A DNA stretch of 64,000 nt from Acidobacteriota bacterium (GTDB taxonomy: Bacteria > Acidobacteriota > Blastocatellia > Pyrinomonadales > Pyrinomonadaceae), in contig QHXN01000070.1 of the NCBI GenBank assembly GCA_003222975.1, positions 31,488-95,487 of the forward strand. Reading direction: 5' to 3'. Below, in pieces: positions 24,158-33,119 of this stretch. A program made the translations under genes and the position numbers. The number at the start of each line of letters is the position of its first letter. Position 1 is the stretch's first letter. The notes below the pieces were generated by a model, which was not told the origin of the DNA, did no database searches, and saw nothing but the letters and a program-made list of their open reading frames with translations.

Positions 24158-24605
24158 CGAGGCGTTGGGTTTCGGCAGAAGATGAACAGGGCCGTGCGAG
24201 AGCATTTCTCACGGCTCTGTTTCTTTCGTGGCCGACAGCGCGGGACGGAATCTCTTCTTCAGCTTTGTGACCGTAATCACCGGCGCTTCTGACCTCCACG
24301 GCGAAGATGGGTGCGCCTTCCAAAAACTTCATGCCGGTAGGTTTCCCCGTGTGAAACGCGGCGTCGGGGCTGAAAGATTCACGTTGGGGAAGATTTACTT
24401 TGAACCCTGCATTATCTGAATATGCGCGACCGCCCTTAACTTTCGGCTCGTATTGACGCAGGCTTATATAAATCGCGCCCGCCGCGCGATTCGGTAAGTC
24501 TCCCGTCGGGGACATTAGAAGTACCTCTCCGTTAACGATTTCAGCCTTAGCGTTATCAGGCACTCCATATAAATCCTCAATAGTCGCGTGAATTTTCGTG
24601 CTCAT
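24060..24605 (-). CDS. Uma2-family (DUF820) endonuclease-like protein with lost C-terminus
   Basis: The first 118 residues read as Uma2: [20 protein letters not shown], the acidic PD of [11 protein letters not shown] and the FAVEVRS strand with the second acidic residue, then GHKAEEEI. Uma2 proteins are PD-(D/E)XK-fold, about 190 residues, of uncertain role. After KAEEEIP the frame runs through the terminator hairpin and the end of the ABC gene, giving Ser/Arg-rich residues unlike the family. The lysine-bearing helix end and last strands are therefore missing, and I read the gene as decayed. GAGGTG lies 6 bases before the ATG at 24605. Base use is visibly more AT-rich than in the export array, consistent with acquisition. 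Confidence 0.7.
   Translation of the reverse strand: MSTKIHATIEDLYGVPDNAKAEIVNGEVLLMSPTGDLPNRAAGAIYISLRQYEPKVKGGRAYSDNAGFKVNLPQRESFSPDAAFHTGKPTGMKFLEGAPIFAVEVRSAGDYGHKAEEEIPSRAVGHERNRAVRNALARPCSSSAETQRLVSPPHPPPLRSRPSRRRVGRCGCRRTRSSRSV
24185..24221. terminator. Hairpin terminator between convergent genes
   Basis: AACAGGGCCGTG (24185-24196) pairs with CACGGCTCTGTT (24210-24221), 12 bp with one wobble, followed on the plus strand by TCTTTC. It lies just after the ATPase stop and inside the altered 3' part of the minus-strand Uma2-like frame, so it could stop both transcripts. Confidence 0.6.
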
Positions 24606-24690
24606 ACTTACACCTCACGAAAGAATCTTACCATCTTCGCGCGCACACACCGCGAAGCGCCGAACAAATCGTTGGATGCTTCGGTAAGTG

Positions 24691-25176
24691 TCAATCATCC
24701 TCTTCGTCTGCCTCAAGTGGGACTCGCTCAACAAGGCCGATGGCATCAATGACTGTGACTAATGGAAAGCGCTCGCCGGGCTTAATCTGTTTTTCTACAG
24801 CATTCTTGGTCTGTTCAGAGATCACAATGAGATAGCGCTTAACGTCGCCCGGCTCATCGGTGAGTCGCTTTAAATCATTTTCGATTGCGCGCTTCTGAGG
24901 GCCGCGTAAGCCAACGGTTTCGGACGTGTGAGTTGTCTTGACCTCAGCAATAACCTTCTTCGTGCCGTCTGATGCGAGTCCTATGATATCGATACCGCCC
25001 GCGCCCGCACCACGATAATCAAATTTTTCTATCTCCGGGTGCAATCCTTTCAACTTCTCAATCGCAATCAGCGATAGTTTGTCGTGAATCCGGTTGTTGA
25101 GGATGGATACTGATTGCTTGAGGGCAATAAGGAACCGAAGCTCGTCAGTGTAGATGTCGATACGTGACTTAGTCAT
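24691..25176 (-). CDS. PD-(D/E)XK nuclease-like hypothetical protein
   Basis: A 161-residue protein. The core holds D63 (GGIDIIG), E78 and K80 (VIAEVKTT), the spacing of a PD-(D/E)XK nuclease active site with the acidic pair after a glycine-rich turn (GAGAGG). A predicted helix before it (LNNRIHDKLSLIAIEKLKGL) fits the restriction-endonuclease fold. The tail is very acidic (EADEEDD). It is AT-rich relative to neighbours. No methyltransferase or other defence partner adjoins it; the other neighbour is the decayed Uma2-like gene. Function is unassigned; the nuclease fold is inference from the motif. Confidence 0.65.
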   Translation of the reverse strand: MTKSRIDIYTDELRFLIALKQSVSILNNRIHDKLSLIAIEKLKGLHPEIEKFDYRGAGAGGIDIIGLASDGTKKVIAEVKTTHTSETVGLRGPQKRAIENDLKRLTDEPGDVKRYLIVISEQTKNAVEKQIKPGERFPLVTVIDAIGLVERVPLEADEEDD

Positions 25177-25311
25177 ATCCGCATAATACCCTCATATGCA
25201 GAATTACCTCAATCGCTATTTGGCTGCGTCGCGGAGTGCCGAACTCTTCAAGTATGACCGCGGCTATGTGTCGGCGGCCCGCTCGGTCGCTGCGGATACT
25301 TTCTCGGACGA

Positions 25312-28300
25312 CTACTCGACCGGAGTTTCCAGCGCGAGCGGCGCGCGCGCGTGAGTCAGCGCGACCGTGTCCTTGCGTTCGAGCTTGCCCCAGCCGACGA
25401 GCGCGCCGCGCGCCGCCGCGAAGAGAGACCTGACCATCACCGTGTACATCACCTGCCGGTAGCCGAAGCGTTGGAGGAAGAGCCACCACAGGAGCTTCCA
25501 CTGCTCTTTCCGTTCGAGCGCGAAGGCGAAGGCGGCAGCCGCCCAGTCAACGGCGAGGAAGAGCGCGTAGTAGAAGGCGACCTGCTTGAAGTTGAAGACC
25601 GCGTACTCCGCAGGGTGTTCGAGCCGTTCGAGCGCGGCGGCCACGAACGTCCACAGGAACATCAAGTCCATCAGCGGCGAGATGAGGGGAAACAGAATCT
25701 GGAAGACCCAGACGTTCGGCATCGCCACGTAGCCGAGCGTGCCGTGGTGCGGATTGAAGAGCGCGGCCTTGTGCTTCCACAGGCACTGGAGCGTGCCGAA
25801 CGACCAGCGGAAGCGCTGCTTCATCAAACCGCGGAAGGTGTCCGGCGCTTCCGTCCACGCGATTGCCGTCTCCTCGTAGCCGACGCGGTAGCCGAGCCGG
25901 CGCACGCGCATCGTCAAGTCCTGGTCTTCGGCCAGCGTGTCGGGACTGAAGCCGCCCGCGCGCTCCAACAAATCGCGCCGCCACGCGCCGACCGCGCCGG
26001 GCACGACCGTGATGCAGTTGAGGCTGGAGAAAGCGCGGCGGTCGAGGTTCTGCGAGGTGACGTATTCGAGGGCCTGCCAGCGCGTGACGAGGTTGATGCG
26101 GTTGCCGACCTTCGCGTTCCCCGCGACCGCGCCCACGGTCGGGTCTGCGAAGCGCCGCGCGAGCGCGCGCATCGTCTGCGGCTCGAACACTGTGTCGGCG
26201 TCGAGGCCGACGACGACCTCGCCGCGCGACCGGGCGAGGCCGTAGTTCAAAGCCTCGGCCTTGCCGCCGTTCTCCTTTCGGAAGAGGCGCACGCGCGGCT
26301 CCTTACGGAAGTGCTCGCCGACGACCTCGCTCGTGCGGTCGGGCGAGCCGTCGTCCACGACGACGATCTCGAAGGCCGTGTAGTCCGAGGCGAGCAGGCT
26401 CTCGATAGTCTTGCGGATGACGCGCTCCTCGTTGTAGGCGGGCACGACCACGGAGACGAACGGCTCGTAGTGCTCGCCCGCGTGCGTCAGCTCGCGTCGG
26501 CGCGAGCGAAGGCGCTGCGCGAGCGCGAGCGCGCCGATGATGACGAGCCGACCGATGCCGAGCGCGATGCCGACGAGGAAGGCCCAGCGCATCAGCCAGC
26601 CGCCTAAAGAGAGGAGGTAGAACGCGGCGGCGTCGGCGTGCGCAAACGCGCCGCGGTTTTCGGGGACGGCGGGCATCGTCTGCGCCTGCGTGAGTCCCGC
26701 GAGTTCCGAGACGGTGACGAAGCGATAGCCCTTCGCGCGCAAAGTCTCGATGATTCGGGGCAGCGCCTCGACGGTCTGCGCGCGGTTGCCGCCGCCGTCG
26801 TGGAGCAGCACGACCTGGCCGCGCTGGTCTGAGTCGTCGCTCTGGTTGGTGACGCCCTTGATCGTCCGCTTGACGATCTCGTCCGCGCCGGGCGTGGCCC
26901 AGTCGTCGGGGTCAACGTGCAGGCCGACGGTCAGGTAGCCGAGCCGGCGGGCGCGCACTACGGGTTCGACCTCGTCGGGCGTCGTCGGCTCGGCGTCGCC
27001 GAAGTAGGGCGGGCGGAAGAGTATGGTCGAGCGCCCGGTCAGAGACTCGATTAATCTTTCCGTCGCCGTCAGCTCAAGGTCTGTGACGCGGCCCGGAATC
27101 TCGCCGAGGTTCGGGTGCGTGTAGGAGTGGTTGCCGATGTCGTGCCCCTCGGCGACGATGCGGCGGACGAGGTCAGGGTTCTCCTGCCCGTACTCGCTGA
27201 TGATGAAGAAGGAGGCGGGCACGTGCTCCTCTTTGAGTATGTCGAGGACGCGCGGCGTCCACGCGGCGTCGGGGCCGTCGTCAAACGTCAGGGCGACGAG
27301 GCCGGGGCGGTCGCCCGTGCGCTGGATGACGTAGCTCGAAGGCGTCGCCGTGTACTGCTCGGAGGTGACGAGGCCGCTCGCGCCGTCAACCTTGATCTCG
27401 CGCGAGCCGTCCTCCGGCTCCGCCGTGACCTGTAGGATTTCGCCCGTGCCCTCGAAGTCTATGTCGTAGCCGTAGCGTATGTCGCGCAGGATGGCGGGGT
27501 CATTCGAGCTTTGCGCCGTCGAGCCGAAGACCTTCCAGAGCGAGGGGTCTTCCGAGCCGAGACGCCAGAGGGCGAAGCCCGCCGGGTGGAACTGCTGGGA
27601 GGCGCGCATCTCGTTGTAGATGGTCACGGCGTCGAGGAACCAGACGGAGTGGTGCGTGCCGTCCTCCTCTTCGTAAGAGAAGTGCGGGTTGCGCGTCGCC
27701 GGGTCGAACTTGATCTCGACACCTGAGTCGCGCGCCGCGAGCACGGCCTCCTGGAAGGTGACTTCGGGCGCTTCCTCGCCGGCATTCGACCAGTCGTAGC
27801 CGTAGTTGCCGACGCAGACGATTGTCTTCGACGGGTCAAGCTCGCGCATGCGCCGCGCGAGGAGCTGGTCGAACCAATTCTCGGCGGCGACCGAGCCGGG
27901 CGCGCTCGAAGCCCAGTGCTGGTCGTAGGCCATGAGCATGAGGTAGTCCGCCGTGTCGGCGTAGGCGCGGTAGTTCCAGTCGGGGTTATCGAACGGGACG
28001 GCCTGCGCGACCAGAAGCCCGCGCGGCTGGAACGCGGCGTGCAGTTCCTGCATGAACTTGTATAGGTTCGACTGCGAGGACGCCGGAACTTCTTCGAGGT
28101 CTATGGTCACGCCGCGGAATTTGTTTTCGTCAACCGTCTTTAGCAGCGCGCCTATGAGCCGCTGCCGCGACTCCTCTGTGGCGACCGTGCGCGCGAGGAG
28201 TTGCGGGTTCCACTGCTCGTTCCGGTAGTTCTGCACAAGCGGAAGTATCGGCATCGCGGGCCGCTCGCGCCGCACGAGGTCGAGCGCCTTCGGGTCTATG

Positions 28301-29034
28301 TCGCGCGCGAGCGGGTCGTCGCCGTCCTGCAAGCGAATCCATTCGGGGACGAGCCAGTCGAGTTCGTTGATGTTGCTCTTCAGAGACGCGTAGCTCGAAT
28401 CGTCCCAGTTGACGTAGAAGCCGACGGCCAGCGGCCTGCCCGCGGGCACGGGCGGCGCAGGGGCAAGCGCCTGCGCGCCCGAAGTCTGAGCGGGCTGCGC
28501 CTGCGCGTCGTCCGTCTGCTGACTCGCGGGCCGCGCGCTCGCGGGCGTCACGACTTGCGCCTGCGCGTCCGCTTGCTTCGTCTGCGCGGCGGGCTGTTGC
28601 GTTTGGGCATCGGGTGCGTCAGCCTTCTGCGTCTGGGCGGAAGGCGCGTCGGCCTGCGTTACGGCCTGCGCTTGAGCGGGCGGCGGCGTCACCTGCATCT
28701 GCGAGGGGCGGCGGGCCGGGATGACCTTCGTCGTCCGCAGTGTCTTCTTCAACTCGTCGGCGGCGCGCTGCGCCTTCTCCTCGGCGCGCGTGAGCGGGGG
28801 CGGCGTGGGCGTGGGCGTCGCGTCGGCGGAGCGCGAAGAGCGAGCGTACTGGCGCAGGTTCAACTGCGGCAGGATCGGGTTGACGAGGACGCTGACGATG
28901 AAAACGGCGGCCAGCGCCGTCGCCGCCACAGCCAGCGCCAGCCAAGTGCGGCGCACGCGCTTCCAGCGGCGACCACGCGGGTCGTAGAAGACTTGAGATT
29001 CAGGGGCGGACATTTTGTTTACGGCGACAGGCAA
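25312..29034 (-). CDS. Trimodular GH18-like / polysaccharide deacetylase / GT2 synthase membrane protein
   Basis: A 1240-residue enzyme, start TTG 29034 supported by AAGGAG 10 bases upstream; ATG 29013 is the alternative. Order: one membrane helix (about 29-50), an Ala/Gln/Thr linker (about 75-200), a GH18-like barrel (RPLAVGFYVNWDDSSYASLK; catalytic strand VTIDLEEVP), a NodB deacetylase (TFDDGP metal Asp, HSYTHP metal His, RPPYFGD, HVDPDDW, LLHDGG), two membrane helices, a family 2 glycosyltransferase (VVPAYNEE, VVDDGS, DAD, EDQDLT, QRFRW) and C-terminal helices. PNAG systems split these jobs between PgaB and PgaC, so I infer synthesis, trimming and deacetylation of an exported beta-linked aminosugar polymer by one chain. 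The GH18 motif differs from the usual DGxDxDxE. Confidence 0.9.
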   Translation of the reverse strand: MPVAVNKMSAPESQVFYDPRGRRWKRVRRTWLALAVAATALAAVFIVSVLVNPILPQLNLRQYARSSRSADATPTPTPPPLTRAEEKAQRAADELKKTLRTTKVIPARRPSQMQVTPPPAQAQAVTQADAPSAQTQKADAPDAQTQQPAAQTKQADAQAQVVTPASARPASQQTDDAQAQPAQTSGAQALAPAPPVPAGRPLAVGFYVNWDDSSYASLKSNINELDWLVPEWIRLQDGDDPLARDIDPKALDLVRRERPAMPILPLVQNYRNEQWNPQLLARTVATEESRQRLIGALLKTVDENKFRGVTIDLEEVPASSQSNLYKFMQELHAAFQPRGLLVAQAVPFDNPDWNYRAYADTADYLMLMAYDQHWASSAPGSVAAENWFDQLLARRMRELDPSKTIVCVGNYGYDWSNAGEEAPEVTFQEAVLAARDSGVEIKFDPATRNPHFSYEEEDGTHHSVWFLDAVTIYNEMRASQQFHPAGFALWRLGSEDPSLWKVFGSTAQSSNDPAILRDIRYGYDIDFEGTGEILQVTAEPEDGSREIKVDGASGLVTSEQYTATPSSYVIQRTGDRPGLVALTFDDGPDAAWTPRVLDILKEEHVPASFFIISEYGQENPDLVRRIVAEGHDIGNHSYTHPNLGEIPGRVTDLELTATERLIESLTGRSTILFRPPYFGDAEPTTPDEVEPVVRARRLGYLTVGLHVDPDDWATPGADEIVKRTIKGVTNQSDDSDQRGQVVLLHDGGGNRAQTVEALPRIIETLRAKGYRFVTVSELAGLTQAQTMPAVPENRGAFAHADAAAFYLLSLGGWLMRWAFLVGIALGIGRLVIIGALALAQRLRSRRRELTHAGEHYEPFVSVVVPAYNEERVIRKTIESLLASDYTAFEIVVVDDGSPDRTSEVVGEHFRKEPRVRLFRKENGGKAEALNYGLARSRGEVVVGLDADTVFEPQTMRALARRFADPTVGAVAGNAKVGNRINLVTRWQALEYVTSQNLDRRAFSSLNCITVVPGAVGAWRRDLLERAGGFSPDTLAEDQDLTMRVRRLGYRVGYEETAIAWTEAPDTFRGLMKQRFRWSFGTLQCLWKHKAALFNPHHGTLGYVAMPNVWVFQILFPLISPLMDLMFLWTFVAAALERLEHPAEYAVFNFKQVAFYYALFLAVDWAAAAFAFALERKEQWKLLWWLFLQRFGYRQVMYTVMVRSLFAAARGALVGWGKLERKDTVALTHARAPLALETPVE

Positions 29035-29080
29035 ACGCTCAACACTCCTTCGGCCAAACCGAGGCCACGCCGGAGGAGTG

Positions 29081-29101
29081 CAACGGGCGTTCCACCCGTT
29101 G
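29081..29101. repeat. Small perfect hairpin in a 455-base gap
   Basis: CAACGGG (29081-29087) pairs exactly with CCCGTTG (29095-29101), loop 7 bases. It lies in the divergent gap 29035-29489 between the trimodular synthase and the mannosidase. The rest of that gap has an AT-rich patch near 29344-29376, probably promoter sequence, but I see no convincing -35/-10 pair and no gene. Confidence 0.4.
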
Positions 29102-29489
29102 ATAAAAAGGATGAGCCGAACTGAATTTTCACAGCGAGAAAAACGCCCGATTTAAAGGAATTCAGTCGGGTGTGCGACCATGACCCTCGCTGTGCTCAGG
29201 GCACGGCGGCGGGTTCTCGTTGCCGCGCATGTGGCGCTCTTGCTCGCGCGGCAAATGTGTCACACCGCGAGTGCCGCCCGACCTCCGAGCACGTTTCAAT
29301 CGAGCGTGAGGCCGTCGAGGGTTCGCTGGCCGAAGGCCGGGGATTGTAAATCACAAATCTTGAGTTTTGAAACCCGCCGCGGCTCTGTTGCCACCCGACG
29401 CCGCAACTCTTACGATAATCACCGCCCGGCGCGGGCGGCGAAGTGCTTTGATGCCGCCCGGCCAGTTCGCGTTCCCGGAGGCTGACCAT

Positions 29490-30872
29490 TTGACTAAATC
29501 CAGAATGACGCCGCGCCTTTTAATCTCCTGTGTGCTCGTGCTCGCCTCGGCGGCGCGCGCCCTGCCGCGGAGCGCGGGCGAGCAAGCGACGTTGGACAGC
29601 CGGAGAATCGCCGCGCAGGTGCGCTCGGAGTTTTTGCACGCGTGGGGCGGGTACAGGAAGTACGCCTGGGGGCACGACGACCTGCGCCCGCTGACGAAGA
29701 CTTACCACGACTGGTACGACCATACGCTCCTGTTGACGCAGGTTGACGCGCTCGACACTTTGATCCTCTTGGGCCTGAAAGACGAGGCCGCGAGCACGAG
29801 GGAGTACGTCGCCCGGAACCTCTCATTCGACAGGGACACATACGTCCAGAACTTCGAGGTGACGATCCGACTCCTCGGCGGGCTGCTGTCAGCTTATCAA
29901 CTCACGGGCGACAAGCGACTCTTGCGGCTGGCGGAGAATTTGGGGAACAGGCTTTTGCCGGTCTTCGACTCGCCCACGGGCTTGCCTTACAGGTTCGTCA
30001 ACCTCAAGACGGGCAAAGTCCGCGGCCCGGAAACCAACCCGGCGGAGGCCGGCACTCTGCTGATAGAGTTCGGCACGCTCGCCAAGCTCACGCGCCGCCC
30101 CGTCTTCTACGAGAAGGCCAAGCGCGCGCTCGTCGAAGTTTACAAGCGGCGCTCGCCGATAGGTCTCGTCGGGACGCATATCAACGTGGAGACGGGCGCG
30201 TGGACGGACGCCGACAGCCACTTGAGCGCGGAGATTGACAGCTACTACGAGTATCTTTTGAAATGCTGGCTTCTGTTCGGCGACGAGGACTGCAAGCGCA
30301 TGTGGCTTGAATCGGTCGCCGCGGCGAACAAGTATCTGGCGGACGAGCGCGGCGACGGCGAACTCTGGTACGGCCACGCCGACATGAACACGGGCAAGCG
30401 CACCGCGACCACCTTCGGCGCGCTCGACGCCTTCTTCCCCGCCGTGCTCGCACTCTCAGGCGACATCGAACGCGCCAAGCGCTTGCAGGCGTCGGCCTTC
30501 AGGATGTGGACTTTGAACGGGGTGGAGCCGGAGGTTCTGAACTACAGGACGATGCAGGTCGAGTACGCGGGATACCCCCTGAGGCCGGAGATCGTCGAGT
30601 CAACTTACTACCTCTACCACTTCACCAGAGACCCGGCTTACCTGCGCATGGGCGAGACGATGTTCGGAGACTTCGTGAAGTTCTGCAAGACCGAAGAGGC
30701 TTACGCTGGACTCAAGAGCGTGGTGACCAAGGAGAAGTCGGACTCGATGCAGAGCTTCCTCTTCGCCGAGACGTTCAAATACTTCTACCTTCTGTTCGCG
30801 CCGCCGAAGACGCTCCGGTTCGAGAAGGTGGTCTTCAACACCGAGGCGCACCCGATCAGAAGAACGTGGTAG
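29490..30872 (+). CDS. Secreted class I alpha-mannosidase (GH47)
   Basis: Start TTG 29490 is chosen because GGAGG lies 8 bases before it and it opens a signal peptide (LLISCVLVLASAARALPRS). The 460-residue protein has the full set of GH47 marks: NFEVTIRLLGGLLSAYQLTG, a variant of the DSYYEYLLK motif (SAEIDSYYEYLLKCW), STYYLYHFTRDPAYLRMG, SDSMQSFLFAETFKYFYLLF and the calcium-binding FNTEAHP near the end. GH47 enzymes trim alpha-1,2-mannose and are mostly eukaryotic (ER mannosidase, EDEM); bacterial members are few. The signal peptide points to periplasmic or secreted action on mannose-containing glycans. The convergent leuD starts 5 bases after its stop. Confidence 0.9.
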   Translation: MTKSRMTPRLLISCVLVLASAARALPRSAGEQATLDSRRIAAQVRSEFLHAWGGYRKYAWGHDDLRPLTKTYHDWYDHTLLLTQVDALDTLILLGLKDEAASTREYVARNLSFDRDTYVQNFEVTIRLLGGLLSAYQLTGDKRLLRLAENLGNRLLPVFDSPTGLPYRFVNLKTGKVRGPETNPAEAGTLLIEFGTLAKLTRRPVFYEKAKRALVEVYKRRSPIGLVGTHINVETGAWTDADSHLSAEIDSYYEYLLKCWLLFGDEDCKRMWLESVAAANKYLADERGDGELWYGHADMNTGKRTATTFGALDAFFPAVLALSGDIERAKRLQASAFRMWTLNGVEPEVLNYRTMQVEYAGYPLRPEIVESTYYLYHFTRDPAYLRMGETMFGDFVKFCKTEEAYAGLKSVVTKEKSDSMQSFLFAETFKYFYLLFAPPKTLRFEKVVFNTEAHPIRRTW

Positions 30873-30877
30873 CCGAC

Positions 30878-31486
30878 TCAACGACCGTGCTCACGCCACG
30901 CCGCGCGGCGCGACTCGTAGTCGCGAATCTGCGACTCGTGGCCGAGCGTCAGGCCGATGTCGTCCAAGCCTTCGAGCAGGCAGTGGCGGCGGAACTCGTC
31001 TATCTCGAAAGGGGCGGAGAAGCCTTGCCCGTCTCTCACCTCGCGACGCTCAAGGTCAATCGTTAGCTCGTAGCCTTCCAACGCGCGCGCGCGCCGCGCC
31101 AGCTCCGCGACCTCTCGCTCCGGCAGCACGACGGGCACGATACCATTCTTCATGCAGTTGTTCATGAAGATGTCGGCGTAAGAGGGCGCGACGACGGCGC
31201 GGAAGCCGTAATCGAGGAGCGCCCACGGCGCGTGCTCGCGCGACGAGCCGCAGCCGAAGTTGCGCCCGGCGACGAGGACGGACGCGCCAGCGTAGCGCGG
31301 CTCGTTCAGGACGAACGAGGGGTCGGGCGTGCCGTCCGCCGTGTAGCGCCAGTCGTAGAAGAGGAACTCGCCGAAGCCCGTCCGCTCCACGCGCTTGAGG
31401 AACTGCTTCGGGATGATCTGATCCGTGTCAACGTTCGGGCGGTCGAGCGGGGCCGCGACGCCGGTGTGTGTGCGAAATGGAAGCAT
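30878..31486 (-). CDS. leuD: 3-isopropylmalate dehydratase small subunit
   Basis: A 202-residue LeuD: the swivelling domain of the heterodimeric isomerase that converts 2- to 3-isopropylmalate in leucine synthesis. Marks: [35 protein letters not shown] (substrate-binding loop) and [13 protein letters not shown]. It is the last of leuA-leuB-leuC-leuD on this strand, separated from leuC by a nested repeat element of about 140 bases. No ribosome binding site precedes the ATG at 31486, which follows the repeat's TTTCTCTT. Length is normal. Confidence 0.95.
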   Translation of the reverse strand: MLPFRTHTGVAAPLDRPNVDTDQIIPKQFLKRVERTGFGEFLFYDWRYTADGTPDPSFVLNEPRYAGASVLVAGRNFGCGSSREHAPWALLDYGFRAVVAPSYADIFMNNCMKNGIVPVVLPEREVAELARRARALEGYELTIDLERREVRDGQGFSAPFEIDEFRRHCLLEGLDDIGLTLGHESQIRDYESRRAAWREHGR

Positions 31487-31491
31487 AAGAG

Positions 31492-31629
31492 AAATGATGA
31501 ATGATGAATGCGGAGTGATGAATTAGTAGACAGTAGCCAGTAGGAAAACATGTGTCTTTATGCTGGCTACTGACTACCGTCTACCGGCTACTGCCTTTCA
31601 TTCATCATTCATCATTCCGCATTCATCGT
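31492..31629. repeat. Nested heptamer-type inverted repeats (one inside another)
   Basis: Outer arms of the GATGAAT class (31492-31523 and 31597-31629) pair over about 24 bases with two mismatches around the GCGG unit. In their loop lies a complete second element of the AGTAGCC class: AGTAGAC-AGTAGCC-AGTAGG (31525-31544) against GGCTACT-GACTACC-GTCTACC-GGCTACT (31564-31592). The arrangement looks like insertion of one element into another. Confidence 0.8.
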
Positions 31630-33036
31630 TTACTTGAATCTCCACGAGCGCACGTCCGTGAAGTGGCCCGTGACGGCGGCGGCGGCGGCCATCGCGGGGC
31701 TGACGAGGTGCGTGCGCCCACCCTTGCCCTGCCGGCCCTCGAAGTTGCGGTTGCTCGTCGAGGCGCAGCGCTCGCCCGGACGCAGGATGTCCGGGTTCAT
31801 CCCCAAACACATCGAGCAGCCGGCCTCGCGCCACTCGAAGCCCGCGTCGCGGAAGACGGCGTCAAGCCCCTCGGCCTCCGCCGCGCGTTTGACGGCCTGC
31901 GAGCCGGGCACGACCATCGCTTGAACCTTGCGGCTGGCCCTGTAACCTCTCAGCACCCGCGCGGCGGCGCGCAGGTCTTCCAGGCGCGCGTTGGTGCAGG
32001 AGCCGATGAAGACGCGCTCGACGGAAACGTCCTCGATGCGCGTGCCCGGCGCGAGGCCCATGTAGTCGAGCGCGCGCGCGAAGGCACGGCGGTCGGATTC
32101 GTCCGCGGCGTCCGCAGGGAAGGGCACGCGGCCCGTGACGGGGACGACGTGGCCTGGGTTCGTGCCCCACGTGACGAAGGGCGCGAGCGCCGCGGCGTCG
32201 AGTTCGACGACCGTGTCGAAGCGCGCGCCCTCGTCGCTCGGAAGTCGTCGCCAGTAGTCGAGCGCCTCCTCCCAACGCGTGCCGCGCGGCGCGAAGGGTC
32301 GGCCTTCGAGATAAGCAAAGGTCGTGTCGTCGGGCGCGACCATGCCGGCGCGTGCGCCCGCCTCGATGCTCATGTTGCAGAGCGTCATGCGCCCCTCCAT
32401 CGAGAGCGTGCGCACGCCCTGGCCCGCGTACTCGATGACGTGGCCGGTCGCGCCGTCCGTCCCTATCCGCCCGATCAGTCCGAGCGCGAGGTCTTTGGCG
32501 GTGACGCCTTCCGCGAGCGCGCCCCGTGTCCGCACGAGCATCGTGCGCGGCCTCGACTGCTGCAAGGTCTGCGTCGCGAGCACGTGCTCGACCTCGCTCG
32601 TGCCGATGCCGAAGGCGAGCGCGCCGAACGCGCCGTGCGTCGAGGTGTGGCTGTCGCCGCAGACAATCGTCATGCCCGGCTGCGTCAGGCCGAGTTCGGG
32701 GCCGATGACATGGACGATGCCCTGTTCCGGGGCGCTCGTGTCGTAGAGGCGGACTCCGAACTCGCGGCAGTTGCGCCTGAGCGCCTCGATCTGCTGCGCG
32801 GCGACGGGGTCGGCAATCGGAAGCCTTCGATCCGTGGTCGGGACGTTGTGGTCAACGGTCGCCACGGTCAGGTCGGGCCGGCGGATGCGCCGACCGGCGG
32901 CGCGAAGCCCGTCGAACGCCTGCGGCGAGGTGACTTCGTGCACGAGGTGCAGGTCAATGTAGAGCAACGCCGGCTCGCCCGCCTGCTCGCGGACGACGTG
33001 CTCGTCCCAGAGTTTGTCGAAGAGTGTTCGTGGCAT
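31630..33036 (-). CDS. leuC: 3-isopropylmalate dehydratase large subunit
   Basis: A 468-residue LeuC of the aconitase family. The three cysteines binding the 4Fe-4S cluster are visible in [20 protein letters not shown] and [10 protein letters not shown]. Other family blocks are [40 protein letters not shown] and [12 protein letters not shown]. It pairs with LeuD for isopropylmalate isomerisation. The order leuA-leuB-leuC-leuD in one direction indicates an operon, although each gap holds a repeat. The start ATG 33036 has no visible ribosome binding site; the repeat-derived CTGCTTT precedes it. Confidence 0.96.
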   Translation of the reverse strand: MPRTLFDKLWDEHVVREQAGEPALLYIDLHLVHEVTSPQAFDGLRAAGRRIRRPDLTVATVDHNVPTTDRRLPIADPVAAQQIEALRRNCREFGVRLYDTSAPEQGIVHVIGPELGLTQPGMTIVCGDSHTSTHGAFGALAFGIGTSEVEHVLATQTLQQSRPRTMLVRTRGALAEGVTAKDLALGLIGRIGTDGATGHVIEYAGQGVRTLSMEGRMTLCNMSIEAGARAGMVAPDDTTFAYLEGRPFAPRGTRWEEALDYWRRLPSDEGARFDTVVELDAAALAPFVTWGTNPGHVVPVTGRVPFPADAADESDRRAFARALDYMGLAPGTRIEDVSVERVFIGSCTNARLEDLRAAARVLRGYRASRKVQAMVVPGSQAVKRAAEAEGLDAVFRDAGFEWREAGCSMCLGMNPDILRPGERCASTSNRNFEGRQGKGGRTHLVSPAMAAAAAVTGHFTDVRSWRFK

Positions 33037-33040
33037 AAAG

Positions 33041-33114
33041 CAGATGTTAGATGTCGGATGCTAGATGTTAGTGACTGCCTTTTACTGACATCTAACATCT
33101 AGCGTCTGACATCT
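33041..33114. repeat. Heptamer-type inverted repeat (GATGTTA class)
   Basis: Left arm 33041-33074 is built from units GATGTTA, GATGTCG, GATGCTA, GATGTTA; right arm 33084-33114 is the complementary series (ACATCTA, ACATCTA, GCGTCTG, ACATCT). Loop about 9 bases. It fills the leuB-leuC gap. Confidence 0.85.
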
Positions 33115-33119
33115 ACTTT

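Noticed and set aside
24301..24605. Uma2-like gene considered as half of a toxin-antitoxin pair with the 24691 gene
   Set aside because: No antitoxin-like DNA-binding domain in either, and the two genes are separated by 85 bases without coupling.
25196..25354. 52-residue plus-strand frame starting MQNYLNRYLA
   Set aside because: No ribosome binding site and overlaps the end of the trimodular synthase gene; kept out for lack of support.
25351..26607. 418-residue plus-strand frame opposite the GT2 module
   Set aside because: Shadow of a strongly conserved glycosyltransferase; no ribosome binding site and biased composition.
31552..33102. 516-residue open frame opposite leuC
   Set aside because: leuC carries the full aconitase-type cysteine motifs on the other strand; this frame is Arg/Ala-rich and has no recognisable domain. 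The frames opposite leuB and leuA (33129-34508, 34791-35603) are alike.
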